Source of the DNA: Saprolegnia diclina VS20 | Taxonomy: Eukaryota > Oomycota > Saprolegniomycetes > Saprolegniales > Saprolegniaceae | DNA: 33,464 bases | NCBI RefSeq assembly: GCF_000281045.1 | Contig: NW_008246170.1 | Coordinates: forward strand, 115,261-148,724 | Direction: 5' to 3' | Made by a program: the position numbers and the translations under genes | In this document: piece by piece, positions 1 to 10,842 of the stretch | How the letters are laid out: each line of letters opens with the position of its first letter | Numbering within the stretch: position 1 is the first letter of the stretch | The notes under the pieces: model-generated | Database searches by the model: none | What the model saw: the letters and a program-made list of their open reading frames with translations, nothing else | Told to the model about the DNA's origin: nothing

Positions 1-258
1 TACTCGTTCGGCGTCGTCCTCTCGGAGCTCGACACGTGGCAAGTGCCATACGCCACCGCATCCTCTTCGCAGCCCATGTCGGCGGTGCAGATGGCGCTGC
101 TCGTCTCAACCGGGAAGCTCACGCCGACCTTCCGCGACGACTGCCCGTCAGACATCTTGGCGCTGGCCAAGGCATGTCTGGCCATGGACCCTGACGATCG
201 ACCGACGGCGGCGCACGTGGCCTACGCGCTGCGCAAGCTTATCCGTGCAACAGAGTAG
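1..258 (+). CDS. Protein kinase, C-terminal end (partial, 5' cut by window)
   Basis: The reading frame is open from base 1 and stops at 256-258, giving the last 85 residues of a protein kinase catalytic domain. It starts in subdomain IX with Y-S-F-G-V-V-L-S-E-L. It ends with the subdomain XI pattern C-L-A-M-D-P-D-D-R-P-T, whose arginine is the conserved kinase Arg, followed by a short helical tail. The same YSFG..LSEL and DDRP blocks occur in the complete receptor kinase at 30571-33162, so this is probably a TKL-type kinase of the same broad class. The ATP-binding loop, catalytic loop and DFG lie outside the window, so activity and any ectodomain cannot be judged. It converges on the OSCA-like gene, with 46 bp between the two stop codons. 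Confidence 0.85.
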   Translation, partial: YSFGVVLSELDTWQVPYATASSSQPMSAVQMALLVSTGKLTPTFRDDCPSDILALAKACLAMDPDDRPTAAHVAYALRKLIRATE

Positions 259-304
259 ACCCACTATTCGAGTTGTGAACTATATAACGTTAGAAAGAGC
301 AAAG

Positions 305-2833
305 TTAGCACGCGTCTTCCTGCATCGACGCGTAGTGGTCGCCCCCGGCCGTCGTTGCTTGGCTTGCAGGTTTCACGGGCTTGAACATGCGCTGGGCCTG
401 GGCAAACGTGAACTCCGTCTTGAGGCCGCTGCCCGAGCGCAGTGCGGGCTGGACGTACATGCTGTTGTCGCGGTGCTGCTCGGCTGGCGCGCGCACGAAC
501 TGGCTGCTCGTGCGCACCGAGTCGATGCGGTAGCAGTCGACGAGCGGAAGGAACGTCGACGCGCGCGGGTACAAGGCCCGAACCCGGTGGTCGACCACGT
601 ACGTCAAGAGCGGAAGAAACGTCACGACGATCGACGGCGCCATCGCAAACCAGTACGCGTACTGCTCGAAGACCGACACGCTCGTCTTGGGTCCGCTGCG
701 CACCTCGACGCGGTTGGTCCACGCGTCCGAGACCTTGACCCACATGAGCGCGATCAGAATGAGCTGCGCCATGTACCTACCACCGCCATCAGATCGTAGT
801 TCTCAAGGAGGAAGAGAGTACAGGGCGCGGACGATGCACGTGTACATGGATGGCCAGTAGACGCCGGTCGTGAACCGGCCGGGTGCGTAGACGAAGAAGA
901 AGAGCCGGCGGTACACCACGTCCGAGACGAGGAACAAGAGCCCGCCAAAGTACCCGACGAGCGGCGTCATGGGGCAAAACACGAGCACGAGCAGCAAGAC
1001 CAGAAAGTACGACGGCAGAATCGTGCTTTGGCTGCACGTCTCGATCGCCGACATGGGCGCCAGCCACTTCCAGGGCGACCGGCGTTCGCGGGGCGTCACG
1101 TGCGGCGCAAAGACGTGGTAGAGGAAGCCGCGCAGGAACGACCCGACGCGGAAGAGCTTGCAGGGCAGCACGAGGCCCGTGAGGATCGCCATGATCGAAA
1201 TGTACAAGGACGCTTGCAGCGACAGCGCTTCGCTAAAGATCGTCACAAAGAGGTACGGCGAGTCGATGAGCACCGGTAAGAGCGAGTTGAGCGAGCCCGA
1301 GAGGAGCGCGACGACAAACGTCTGGACAAACTGAAAGGTCACGAGCTTGGAAAAGGTCGACGCGTCCACTTCGGTCTGCGAGGCCAAGCCTTCGCGCCGC
1401 GAGAGCGCGCCAAACACATATGGCGCGAGGCCGCTGAGGGCCACAAGCCCGAGCGGCGCCATCTGCTTGCAAAAGTCGACCAGCCACGGGTGGTCGTGCA
1501 ACGTCTGGTCCACCGACGTATACTGGTCGCGCCACTGGTCCATCGCCCCGAGCGTCGTCGCAAGGACCGTCGGGACCGACCAGAGCACGATGATCACCAA
1601 GGTGGCGAGCGTCGATGCGAGCTGCCACGAGCTAAGGCTGTTGAGCGTCCGGCCAAGGTTGTCCCAGAGAATGTCGGCCGGGTCCGGCGCCGGCCGCACG
1701 AGCATCTCGGACGGCGTGTCGGTTTGCAGCATTTGCAGCGCGCTCTGCGTTGCCTGAAGGGTGTTGAACGTCACAAAGGCCGACGGGCGCATGAACGACA
1801 GCATGGTTGTGATCGGGATCGGGTCGAACTCTGGCGCCTTGTCGTCGTCGTCCTCGTTCGAGTCGTGCATGGACGAGACACACAGCGCGTCTTCGAGACT
1901 ATCCTCGTTCATGACCTCGTGCAGCTTGGCCTGGTAGCCGCGTAGCGTCTCAATCTCTGTGCGAATACTAATGTTGAGCTTCTCGAGGAGCTGGGAAAAA
2001 TGGTCGATCGCGTCGACTTGGCCCCGCTTGAAGGACGTCGTGGGTCGATGGCCAGTCTGGACGGCGGTCACCATTGCACGCTCGAGGTCACCGCGGACGC
2101 GCTCGCGCTTGGCAACCTGCGCTTCGAGCTCCCGACACTCCATCGCCATGTGCACCGAGTCCACCATGGTCGGGAAGAGCTTGTGGAGGTACTTGGTGAG
2201 CGCCTCGTGCGTGCGCAGCTGCGGCGGAAGGTCGTTCATGATGACCGTGTACTGCTGGAGCCCGTCGCGGCCGAGGAATTCGTGGCGCCGAGACACGTAC
2301 ACCTTGTACTCGGCCACGAGCAATCGAAGCGTGTAGATGGTGATGACGAAGCCGGCAGCGACCGGCGCCCAGAGGCGGTTCGGGTCCAAGCTCACGTTCA
2401 TGTTGGCCATGGCCAGGCGCGCGGCCACGTCCTGCGCGCTCGTCACGTTGAGCGCCTCGCCGTCGGGTCGGACGGCGGTGGCATAGATGGGCATGAGCCC
2501 GAACGAGAGCAGGATCGAGGCGCCGGCAATGTTGCGGCCAAGGCGCAGGAAGCGAAGGTAGCAGAGCGCGTCGAGGCCGCAGAACTCCATGATCTCGTCG
2601 TCTGTCGCGCGCAGCACTGGCGCGATCCAACCGCCAAAGTCATAGACCGTCTCCGCCAGCGGGCACGAGGCCTTGGGGTCCGTCGCCCGGCAGTTGAAGT
2701 AGACGAGCAGGCGCGGCCGCAGCAGCTCAAAGGCCACGAAGCCAAGCACGAGGAGCGACAAGTAGATCTCGATCGAGAGCAAGATGGCCGCGTCCGGGTC
2801 CGTGTCGACGTGGTGGGCGTGGGGGCTGGCCAT
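305..2833 (-). CDS. OSCA/TMEM63/CSC1-like (DUF221) cation channel, paralogue 1
   Basis: Two exons, 2833-822 and 776-305, are joined across a 45 bp GT-AG intron (821-777) and give 827 aa. Without splicing the frame stops just after the donor, and the downstream exon continues the alignment with the other two paralogues. Order: one N-terminal helix (about residues 18-40), a segment with E-F-C-G-L-D-A-L, two further helices up to about 172, a long cytosolic region (about 180-400) with N-D-L-P-P and S-A-F-V-T-F, then a multi-helix pore region to about 750 and a hydrophilic tail. This is the RSN1_TM, PHM7_cyt, RSN1_7TM order of the CSC1/OSCA family, which are osmo- or mechanosensitive calcium-permeable cation channels or, in some members, lipid scramblases. 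The ATG at 2833 opens directly into the first helix. The product is probably in the plasma membrane, but ion selectivity cannot be read here. Confidence 0.88.
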
Positions 2834-4448
2834 GGTTGTGTTCTGTCAAGCAACGTTTGGCATCCGGACGTTACACACACTCCGTCAGCCAACATCACGA
2901 GGTCCGGATAAACCTCCCGAACTGTATTACGAGCGGTATCATATATAAGAGGTTCCTCAAAAGCTGGGACGAAGCAGGTTGAAGTCGTGCAGCACCATCT
3001 CCGCCCAAGTGGATGGGGCGATGGTGTCGGCGTACGTGGCGCTCGCTGCGTCTCGCCCCAATAGACCTTGGGCGCCCGAAAAGCGGCGCTCGAGTGGTAT
3101 TGAACTGGCGGCCTTCTCACACCCCTGGCTCGGGGTGAGGTGAATGTCACCCAAGCCCCATATTGCCGTTCGATCAAGGTGTTTTGATGATGGAGAGTCC
3201 AAGCAATGGTGGTGGCTGTCAACGGCGCCTCCTGTGTTGCGTGCACGAAGCATGGCACCAACACACAGACAAGCAAGGGGCGGTGTCAGGCGACTTTGTG
3301 TAGCGGGCGCCATCCAAGCAAGCTGGTGCAGCTTCTGAGTTGCGCGACCAACGCAGGCGTAATGACGCACGGCGTCGGTTTTAGCTCCCAGTCGAGATGC
3401 CCACGCCGCTTCTTTACAATCAACCGCCAATGGTTCCGCTTGGCACAAAAGCGACAGCAGATCGGCTACCGCCTCACTTTCTCTGCGGCCGCGCTGCCAC
3501 GTGTCCTGTTCTTCGTTCGTGCGTTGTCCTTCAAGCGTACCAACACCTGCAACGTGTGGCTATTCCCAAGAAAATTGGCGACAACCTGCATAGCAATGAA
3601 TGGGTTTTGGGTTGCCACCACGGGCGTCTCGATCGTTCCGGCGCGCGGATTTGCCCTTGAATCGTTCTCACGTCGAAGTTCTCGCATCTGACGCTAGTAG
3701 CCGCGAGGTTTTTCCGCGGAAAATGCCACAAATTTCGTCCCATTCACGGGCTCGAACTGGCGCTGCATGAAAGCGGTCGTCAGCGCCGCAGTCCAAGTCC
3801 CGCCATGACCATCCATCCAATACAGCGACGACTGGCGATTGCGGCGGATGACGCTCTTGCGTAGTTGGCGCCAACTTCGATCCGGTGCTTCTTCGGGGCC
3901 TTGGTCGCATACAACGTCTGCTACCTGGGTACGATGCACTTGATACACGCTCGAATCTGCAAGGCAATGGCTCGTGCTCGGCATCCATGGAAGGGCACCT
4001 GTAGCGCGCCTGCATCACGCACCGCCTTCTCGATCTCGCGCTTCTTTCGCCATCTTCTCGCCACGTGGACTGTTGGCATAGACGCTGCCTCGCATTACAC
4101 TGCACGTCGGATCCTCCCAACCCGCGAGCGTTGTCGTCGGTCGTGGCAGCCCCATCGACGAGCGGTAAACACACCAAATTTACACTGTATTTCCACCGTA
4201 TCTCGTCGCGTTGGGAGTTCATATCGTATAGCGTGGCGAGGCGCAAGGCCGGGGTGCTACTGCTGTCGGCGTCTGTGCAGAGGTAGCCAAGCAAGGCCGC
4301 CTTGTTTTTGCTGCGGCGACTGCGGCGCGAAGCGGCCACAAAAAAGGCGGCCGACCAAGATACTTCGAACTTCGGTTTGCACACCCACGAACTGGCCCGA
4401 CGCGCCGCCAGCCCATGTGTCATTCTCAATCTCTTCCTCCGCTCCCGC
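2834..4448. other. 1.6 kb stretch without a confident gene
   Basis: This is the longest gap in the first half of the window. It must hold the promoter of the OSCA-like gene starting at 2833 and of the coiled-coil gene starting at 4449. Open frames occur on both strands but none shows a family motif or a typical short-intron gene structure. A minus-strand frame ending at 2957 and another ending at 3694 have somewhat protein-like composition; the second is listed separately. No repeat, tRNA or transposon end could be supported. Confidence 0.5.
3694..3984 (-). CDS. Doubtful ORF, possibly the 3' exon of an unrecognised gene
   Basis: This is an open frame of 96 codons with an ATG at 3984. Its last 45 residues have protein-like composition, including Y-W-M-D-G-H-G-G-T-W-T-A-A-L and a C-terminal part with F-E-P-V-N-G-T-K-F-V-A-F. 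The upstream half looks poorer, and another minus-strand frame at about 4060-4330 is also open and could belong to an upstream exon. I do not recognise a family. It could be a decayed gene, a terminal exon or chance. Confidence 0.2.
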   Translation of the reverse strand: MPSTSHCLADSSVYQVHRTQVADVVCDQGPEEAPDRSWRQLRKSVIRRNRQSSLYWMDGHGGTWTAALTTAFMQRQFEPVNGTKFVAFSAEKPRGY

Positions 4449-5741
4449 ATGGCGACGACGACGCTGCTCAAGCTCACGACCAAAGGCCACCATGGCCTGT
4501 ATACACTCGAGGCCAAGAAGCCGCGGAGCCCGTCGGCGAAAGCGGCGGCGAACCTCGGCGACAAGGACGACGCGCTGCGCATTACTGCCGTGGTCGGGCG
4601 GTGTGTATCATCGAGACAGAAGGCCCGGCTGGTGCTGCGACCCAAGCCACTGATCATGGCCCCACCCCACGACGACCATTGCGTTACTCGCCCCCAATCA
4701 CCCATCTTGGTGCCCTCGACCATGTCGCTCTCGCCACTCCCGCCCAAGCAGCGCCGACCCTCGACGGCGGATGGTACGAGCACGCGCCACCGACTTGCGC
4801 GCTCATGGCTACGCCTTCTTCTAGATGACCTCCAGTGCCAGGACAACAGCCCCGAAGACTGCCCCGAACTCACCGTGACGCCCAACGAAGCCTACAACCG
4901 GCTCCTCAAGCAGTTCGAGGCGTGCACCGCCGCCCTTGCCGACGCGCAGACGCAGCTGACGGCCAAAGACGAAACGATCACGGCGCTGCAGACGTCGCAG
5001 GCGGCGTCCGAGGCGGCGGTCACGCGCCTCGAAGCCGAGACGCAGCAGCTCCACGCCAAGTACCAATGCGAGGCCAAACTGCGCATGCAGATCCTTCTCG
5101 AGCACTCGAAGCTGCAGCTGCGCTGGCAAGAGGCGCAGGCCAAGGCGATCGAGCTCGACGCGGTCAAGACGGAGCTTGCGGCGCAGGAGAAGCGCTTCCA
5201 GGAGAAGCTCGAGCACGAGAAGCGCGTCGGTCGCATCGAGCTCAAGGCTGCGCACAGCAAGATCAACTCGCTGCACCAAACCATCCTCGAGATGGAGTAC
5301 GAGAGCGTCCGGAAGGAGCAGACCAAGCACGACGGCCCAAGCCAGAGCGCGCAGTCGCGCCACATCCAGCAGGAGCTCATGGGTCTCCAGCGCCAGCGCT
5401 GTGTCTCGCAGAGCAAGTGGCTCTTCGAGGGCGACCACGAGCACGACCACGCCGAGTCGCCACGCCGGGCCAAGGCGGAAGCCAAGCCCAAGAAGCGCGA
5501 CGAAGTCAACTACCTCTTTGACATTGCCGAGCAGCTGCTCATCTTCTCCAAGGACAGCCATCTCAACGCGCTCACGACCCTCGAGGGGTTCGAGGAGGCG
5601 CTCGAGAAGAAGAAGGCGACTGGCAGCGACGCCACCACCACCCTGTCGTCCCACGCCGCCGCCTTTGACCTCGCTGCGTGCGAAGCAATAGCCGACGAGG
5701 CCGAAGCGCTTCTCGCGCAGTATTTATTTCAGCTCCCGTAA
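4449..5741 (+). CDS. Coiled-coil protein of unknown function
   Basis: Two exons, 4449-4773 and 4825-5741, give 413 aa when a 51 bp intron (4774-4824, GTACGA donor, TTCTAG acceptor) is removed. The intron is a multiple of three and has no stop, so the unspliced frame (430 aa) is also open. I prefer splicing because both ends match the other introns in this window. The first 100 residues are basic and Pro/Ser-rich. From about residue 125 a long coiled coil runs to about 300, with dense Gln, Glu, Lys, Ala and Leu. A basic linker (K-A-E-A-K-P-K-K-R) and a helical C-terminal region follow. The start at 4449 is uncertain; an in-frame ATG at 4656 also has good context. The stop lies 13 bp from the convergent second OSCA-like gene. 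No known family was recognised; cytoskeletal or scaffold use is only a guess. Confidence 0.7.
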   Translation: MATTTLLKLTTKGHHGLYTLEAKKPRSPSAKAAANLGDKDDALRITAVVGRCVSSRQKARLVLRPKPLIMAPPHDDHCVTRPQSPILVPSTMSLSPLPPKQRRPSTADGTSTRHRLARSWLRLLLDDLQCQDNSPEDCPELTVTPNEAYNRLLKQFEACTAALADAQTQLTAKDETITALQTSQAASEAAVTRLEAETQQLHAKYQCEAKLRMQILLEHSKLQLRWQEAQAKAIELDAVKTELAAQEKRFQEKLEHEKRVGRIELKAAHSKINSLHQTILEMEYESVRKEQTKHDGPSQSAQSRHIQQELMGLQRQRCVSQSKWLFEGDHEHDHAESPRRAKAEAKPKKRDEVNYLFDIAEQLLIFSKDSHLNALTTLEGFEEALEKKKATGSDATTTLSSHAAAFDLAACEAIADEAEALLAQYLFQLP

Positions 5742-5754
5742 CCTAATCCACCAC

Positions 5755-8236
5755 CTACATGTTGTCCTCGTCGCGGTTAAACTCGGCGTAGAGGCCGACG
5801 AGGCTGCTGCTGTCGGACGCGTGTCCCTCCGCTTGGGATCCGAGCTCGGCGTAGTCGGCCCGCAGCGGCGCCCGCGCCAGTAGCGCCGGCTGCACATACG
5901 TCGTCGGTGGAAACGTCGCGCCCGGCGATCGCAGCACATCGAGGCGGCAGCACTCGAGAAGCGGGAGGTTCGCTGCCGTGCGCGGGTACAAGGCGGCGAC
6001 GTGGAAATGGAAGAGCAGTGTGAGCACGGGCAGCACGAGCGCCGCGGTGGCCGGCCCCGGCGCCTGCTTGAGCGAGAGCACGCCGAGGAGCGTGCATTGC
6101 GCTACGACGAGCGCGGTGATGACAAAGCTGTACAAATGCGGCCAGTACGCGCCCGTCGTGTGCACGTTGGGGTCGTACACGAAGAGCAGTTGGCGCCGGT
6201 AGACGACGTCGCTGAGCGCAAAGAAGAGCGCGCCAAAGTAGGCCATGAGCGGCGACATGGGCGAGAAGGTCAACGTGAGCAGCACAGCTTGGTAGTAGTC
6301 GGGCAAGAGCATCGAGTACTGCAGCTCGCCGGGCTCATTGAGCGGGCGAAGGCCGTACCATGGCATGGACCGCTCGCGCTTCGTGAGCTGCGGCGCGCAG
6401 ACCAGGTAGACGCGCGAGAGAAGGTACGGGACGACGCGGAGGAGCTCGAGCGAGAGGCTGAGGCCGGTCTTGATGATGAGGAAGCTCATGAACGACGAGG
6501 CTTGGGCGGGAATGCTGCGTCCGAGGAGGTTGATGATGCTCGATGGACTGTCGAGGATCGCGCGGATGTTGTCGACGATCGTCAGGAACGAGCCAAAGAA
6601 GACCGAGACGAAGAAGATCTGGATGAACTGAAAGTACCCGAGCTTGACAAAGATGGACGCGTCGACCGACGCCGTGGACGCATGGCCTTCGCGGCGCGAG
6701 AGAAGCGAGAAGACGACCGGCGCAATCGCCGTCATGGCCACGAGCCCGAGCGGCGCGAGCTGCTGGAAGACACTGAGGATCCAGCCGTGCTCGGCGAACG
6801 CGTCGTCGAGCGACGGCCAGACCTGCCGGAGGTTCTCAACCTTGGCAAAGGACGCGACGACCGCCGTTGGAATCGTCCAGAACACCACGATCGCCGTCGT
6901 CAGGAGCACGGACACGTACTGCCACGTACTGCGCACCTTGCGCGAGACGCCAATGTTCTCCCAGACCACGTCGGCGGGCGCCGGCGCGGCTTCAACGAGC
7001 ATTGTCGTCGGCGTCTCGGTCTGGAGCAGCTGCTGCGCAATGTGCGCGCTCTGCAGCGACGAGAACGTCACGAAGGCCGAGTGCCGCATGATCTTGAGCA
7101 GCGACCGCGTCTGCTTACTCGACTGCGACGGCTGCGTCCACTCGGCGTGGTACTCGATCAAGCTCTCCCGCAGATCATTGTCATGACGCTCGTCTTCCTC
7201 GTCTACTGACAGTCAAATGACAAAGCGCTTGGTGGAGGCGTACCGTAGTGGTGGTCCGAGACGCACGCCGCGTCATTGAGCGTCTCGTCCGTCATGGCCG
7301 CGTGCAAAACGCGCTGCTTGTCCTCGATCGTCTCAATCTCAATCGGAATCACGTCGTTGCGGCTCTTGAGTTTGCGCTCAAAGTACTCGATCGCGTCGAC
7401 GGCCGTGCCCCGCGTCTTGACAATGTGCAGTGGCCGGTCGCCGCTCCGCGCGCTCTCTGCGAGGGCGTGCTCGAGCTTCATGCGAAAGTGGTCGCGGGAC
7501 GCCACGAGGCCTTCGAGGTGGCCGCACTCGACGGAGAGCACGACGGCTTGCAGCGACGTCGGGAAGAGATACTTGAGGTACTTGGTCAACGCCTCGCGCG
7601 TCCGGAGCGTCCGCGGCAGGTCGTTGATGACCACCGAGTACTGCTGCACATCCAGCTTGCTCAAGAAGGCGTGGCGCCGGCGGACAAACGCCTTGTACTC
7701 GGCCAAGAGCAAGTGCATCGTGTAGAGAGAGAGCACGTACATGCTCAGGAGCGACGCCCTACGCCATCGATCGGTACAAGCCAAGAAGAACGGAGCTAGT
7801 ACCAGAGACGCGGGTCGCCGGGTCTCAGACCCGTGATGCCTTCGCGGTCGAGGAGGTCCAGAGTCGACGATGTCCAGTCGGCGGTGGCGTAGACGGGAAG
7901 CAGCACGATTGAGAGGAGGATCCCGCACGTCGCGAGCTTGCGCCCGAGCCGCAGAAAGCGCAGCAGCACGAGCGCGTCAAGGCCGCAGAGCTCGACGATC
8001 GCGTCGTCCGAGACCTTGGCCACCGGCACGACCCACTCGAGAAACCCAAACGACTCGCTCGCCAGCGACGTTGCCAAATGGCCGGCGCGCCGGCGGCAGG
8101 CAAATGCGACTGGGTGCCGGCGCCGGAGCAGCTCCAAGGCGCCGACGCTGACGACAAGAATCGGCAGGTAGATCTTCATGCTCGTGACAATCGCGCGGCT
8201 CGGCGACGTCGCCTCGTCACCGCTGCCCGACGACAT
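5755..8236 (-). CDS. OSCA/TMEM63/CSC1-like (DUF221) cation channel, paralogue 2
   Basis: Three exons, 8236-7803, 7758-7244 and 7205-5755, joined over introns of 44 bp (7802-7759) and 38 bp (7243-7206), give 799 aa. Both joins restore positions aligned with the other two paralogues: the first falls in the Trp of R-L-W-A-S, the second just before the acidic run V-D-E-E-D-E. Shared landmarks are V-E-L-C-G-L-D-A-L, a Q-Q-Y-S-V-V-I-N-D-L-P block, R-H-S-A-F-V-T-F, W-E-N-I-G, and a pore region with F-W-T-I-P-T. As in the family, one N-terminal helix and two more precede a cytosolic domain, and the C-terminal half is membrane-embedded. The 38 bp intron is the shortest I found in the window. Expected role: stretch- or osmotically gated calcium-permeable channel. 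Confidence 0.88.
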
Positions 8237-8379
8237 GCGGCCTTTCCGAAACCGTATCCCCTACCCCTTGCCCGCATATCCACAAGACAAGTTTCAATGT
8301 ATCAGTTTGAAAAAACACTTGATGTACACGGGTTAGCTACGAGAGCGCGGGAGTCGTGGCAAGCTTGGTCAGGCTACAG

Positions 8380-10842
8380 CTAGATGTGGAACCCAAACTT
8401 CTTGGCTTCAGCGTCAGATGGCTCACCTTGGTGCACCTTGGACTTGGCCACGCCCACCTCGACCACGTCGGCGTCGTCGCGCGTCTGGAGCTCCATGTAG
8501 TCGGGCTTGATCGGCTCCGACTCGTCGAGGGCCGGCTGGATGAACGCTCCAGACATGTCCACCTGCGGGCGGTTGGCGCGGGCCTTGTCGAGGCGGGCGC
8601 ACGACAGCAGTGGCAGGTTGAGCGCCGGGCGCGGGTACAGCTGCTGCACGTAGATATGATACAGCACCGACGTGAACGGAAGGACGGTCGCGGCGACGAT
8701 CGGGCCGGGGCTGACCTTGAGCGTCATGAGCCCGAGGAACGTGATTTGCGCGAGGACGACGGCGCCCACGAGGAACGTGTGCAGCTGCGGCCAGTACGCG
8801 CCATTCGAGTGCGGCGACGGCGAGTAGACGTACAGCACCTGCCGGCGGTACACGAGCTCCGCGAGGCCAAAGTAGAGCAGGGCAAAGTACGAGAGAAGCG
8901 GCGCGATGGCGCTAAAGGTCACCGTCAGGAGGATGCCGAGGAGGTAGTCGGCAACCGCGCCGCCGCCGTCAAAGTCGCCGGCGATCGTGACGGGCACGAG
9001 CCCGAAGAACGGACTTGCGCGCTCGCGGGCCGTGAGTTTGGGCGCAAACGTGTTGTAGACAAAGCCGAGGATCCACGGCATGACGCGGAGCAGCTCCAAG
9101 CTCAGGTCGAGGCCCGTCTTGACGATGAGGTACGACATGAAGAGCGTCGACTGCGCCGGAATCGTCGAGCCGAGGAGCGACACGAGGAGGCTTGGGTCCT
9201 TGAGCACAAGCGTGACGCTCGAGACGAGCGAGCCCGCAATCACCGACACAAAGAACGTCTGGAACATCTGAAAGTACACGAGCTTGGCGAATGTCGAGGC
9301 GCGGACGAGCGCGCCGGACGGATGGCCTTCGCGCTTGGACATGATCGTCATGATGATGGGTGCGAGCGCGCCCATGACGGCAAGACCGATGGGCGAGAGC
9401 TGCTTGAAAAACTCTGTGAGCCACGGGTGCTTGGTGAGGAGGTCCTTGATCGACGGGTACTTCTCCTCGAGCGTCTCGATCGTCGAGAACGCCACGACAA
9501 TCGTGGTCGGGATCGTCCAAAACAAGATAATGGCCGTCGAAATCACCTAAACAGCATTGAAATTGCGTGAAAAATAGGACAAATACCGTCGAAATGAAGC
9601 GCCACGAGTCCTTCTCCTGGCGCGTGCGACCAATGTTCTCCCAGCAAATGTCGTCCGGGAACGGCGCGGCCGCGACTTCCATCTCAAAGATCTTCTCCGT
9701 CTGCAGCATCTGCTGGCACGTCTGCGCGGTTTGGAGCGACCGAAAGGTCACAAACGCAGACCGACGCATGATCGACTTTTCAACGGCCTTGGCGTTCTTG
9801 GCCGGCGCGTCCTGGGCGACGGCGAACGCCGCCTTCTCGTAGCCCTCGACGAGGAGCTTGTCGCGCACCTCGTGCTGCGCATCCAGAATCTTCGTGTACT
9901 CTTCCTTGACCGCCATGTTGAGCGTCGCGAGCTGCTCCGTAAAGTAGTCGATCGCGTCGACCGACTGCATCGGCGCCTTCTTGATCGAGAGGTCCTTCAC
10001 ACGGTACGTTGGCCGCTCACCCGTCTTGGCGGAGAGCGCCATGTAGTGCTCGAGGTCGTTCCGCGCCTTGACGCGCTTCGCGACGAGGCTCTCGAGGTCG
10101 CCGCACTCGACCGCGACCGAGACCGCGAGCACATCGTCCGGGAAGAGGTAGTCCATGTAGTATTTGAGCGTCTCGTTGGTGCGCAGGCTCGGCGGCAGGT
10201 CGTGGATGACCACCTACATCATGGCTCAGTGTCGAGAAAGAAGATGGAGGGATGTACCGTGTACTGCTGCGGGTCGTCGCGGCTGAGGTACTCGTGGCGA
10301 CGCATGATATAGTATCGGTACTCGGCCGAGAAGAGGTAGAGCGCGTAGAACGACATGGCGTACATGGCCACGATGCTCGCCCAGAGCCGCGCCTCGCCCT
10401 TGTCCAAGTTGGACATGGTGATGCGCTCGAGCACGTCAATATCGGTGCGGTTGCCACGCGGGAACTCGGCGGGGTTCGTCCCCGTGGCGTAGACGGGGAA
10501 GAGCATCGCGCTGAGAAAGATGCCAAAGGCTGCGAGCTTCCGGCCCATGGCCAGCACGCGCAGAAAGATGAGCGTGTCGAGGCCGCAAAACTCCATAATG
10601 TCGTCGTCGCCCGTGCGCCACGCGGGTAGGATCCAGCCAAAGAGCGTCATCGAGTCGGGCACGGGCGACGCCGTCTCGAGGCTCTGGTTGCGGCAGGCGT
10701 ACACGTGCTGCAGCCGGCGCTGGAGGTTGAGGAAGACCATCCAGGCAATGGCGGCGATGACAAAGTAGAGGCTCATGGACGTCTGCAGCGTCGCCGACGG
10801 GTGGATGTCGGGCGCCGGCGCGCTCGTGTTGAGCTCGGCCAT
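8380..10842 (-). CDS. OSCA/TMEM63/CSC1-like (DUF221) cation channel, paralogue 3
   Basis: Three exons, 10842-10258, 10213-9587 and 9546-8380, with introns of 44 bp (10257-10214) and 40 bp (9586-9547), both in phase 0, give 792 aa. The joins rebuild Q-Q-Y-T-V-V-I-H-D-L-P-P and I-S-T-V-I-S-T-A-I-I, which align with the unbroken sequences of the other two copies. An in-frame ATG at 10896 exists, but the ATG at 10842 has the better context and gives an N-terminus of family length. Helices, the cytosolic domain with V-D-A-I-D-Y-F and S-A-F-V-T-F, and the C-terminal membrane region follow the usual order. The tail ends with a short charged cytosolic segment. Only 143 bp separate its stop from the start of paralogue 2, so the two are direct tandem neighbours. 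Confidence 0.88.

Noticed and set aside
3090-3130. Minus-strand sequence resembling a tRNA T-arm
   Set aside because: GTTCAATACC looks like a T-loop, but no acceptor, D or anticodon stems could be folded around it.
3668-4885. Minus-strand open frame of 405 codons
   Set aside because: It overlaps the start of the coiled-coil gene on the other strand and is mostly Ser/Arg-rich; only parts look protein-like, so I kept just a low-confidence fragment in another frame.
4821-5654. Minus-strand Leu-rich open frame over the coiled-coil gene
   Set aside because: Leu/Glu/Arg repeats come from reading the coiled-coil codons backwards; no leucine-rich-repeat spacing is present.
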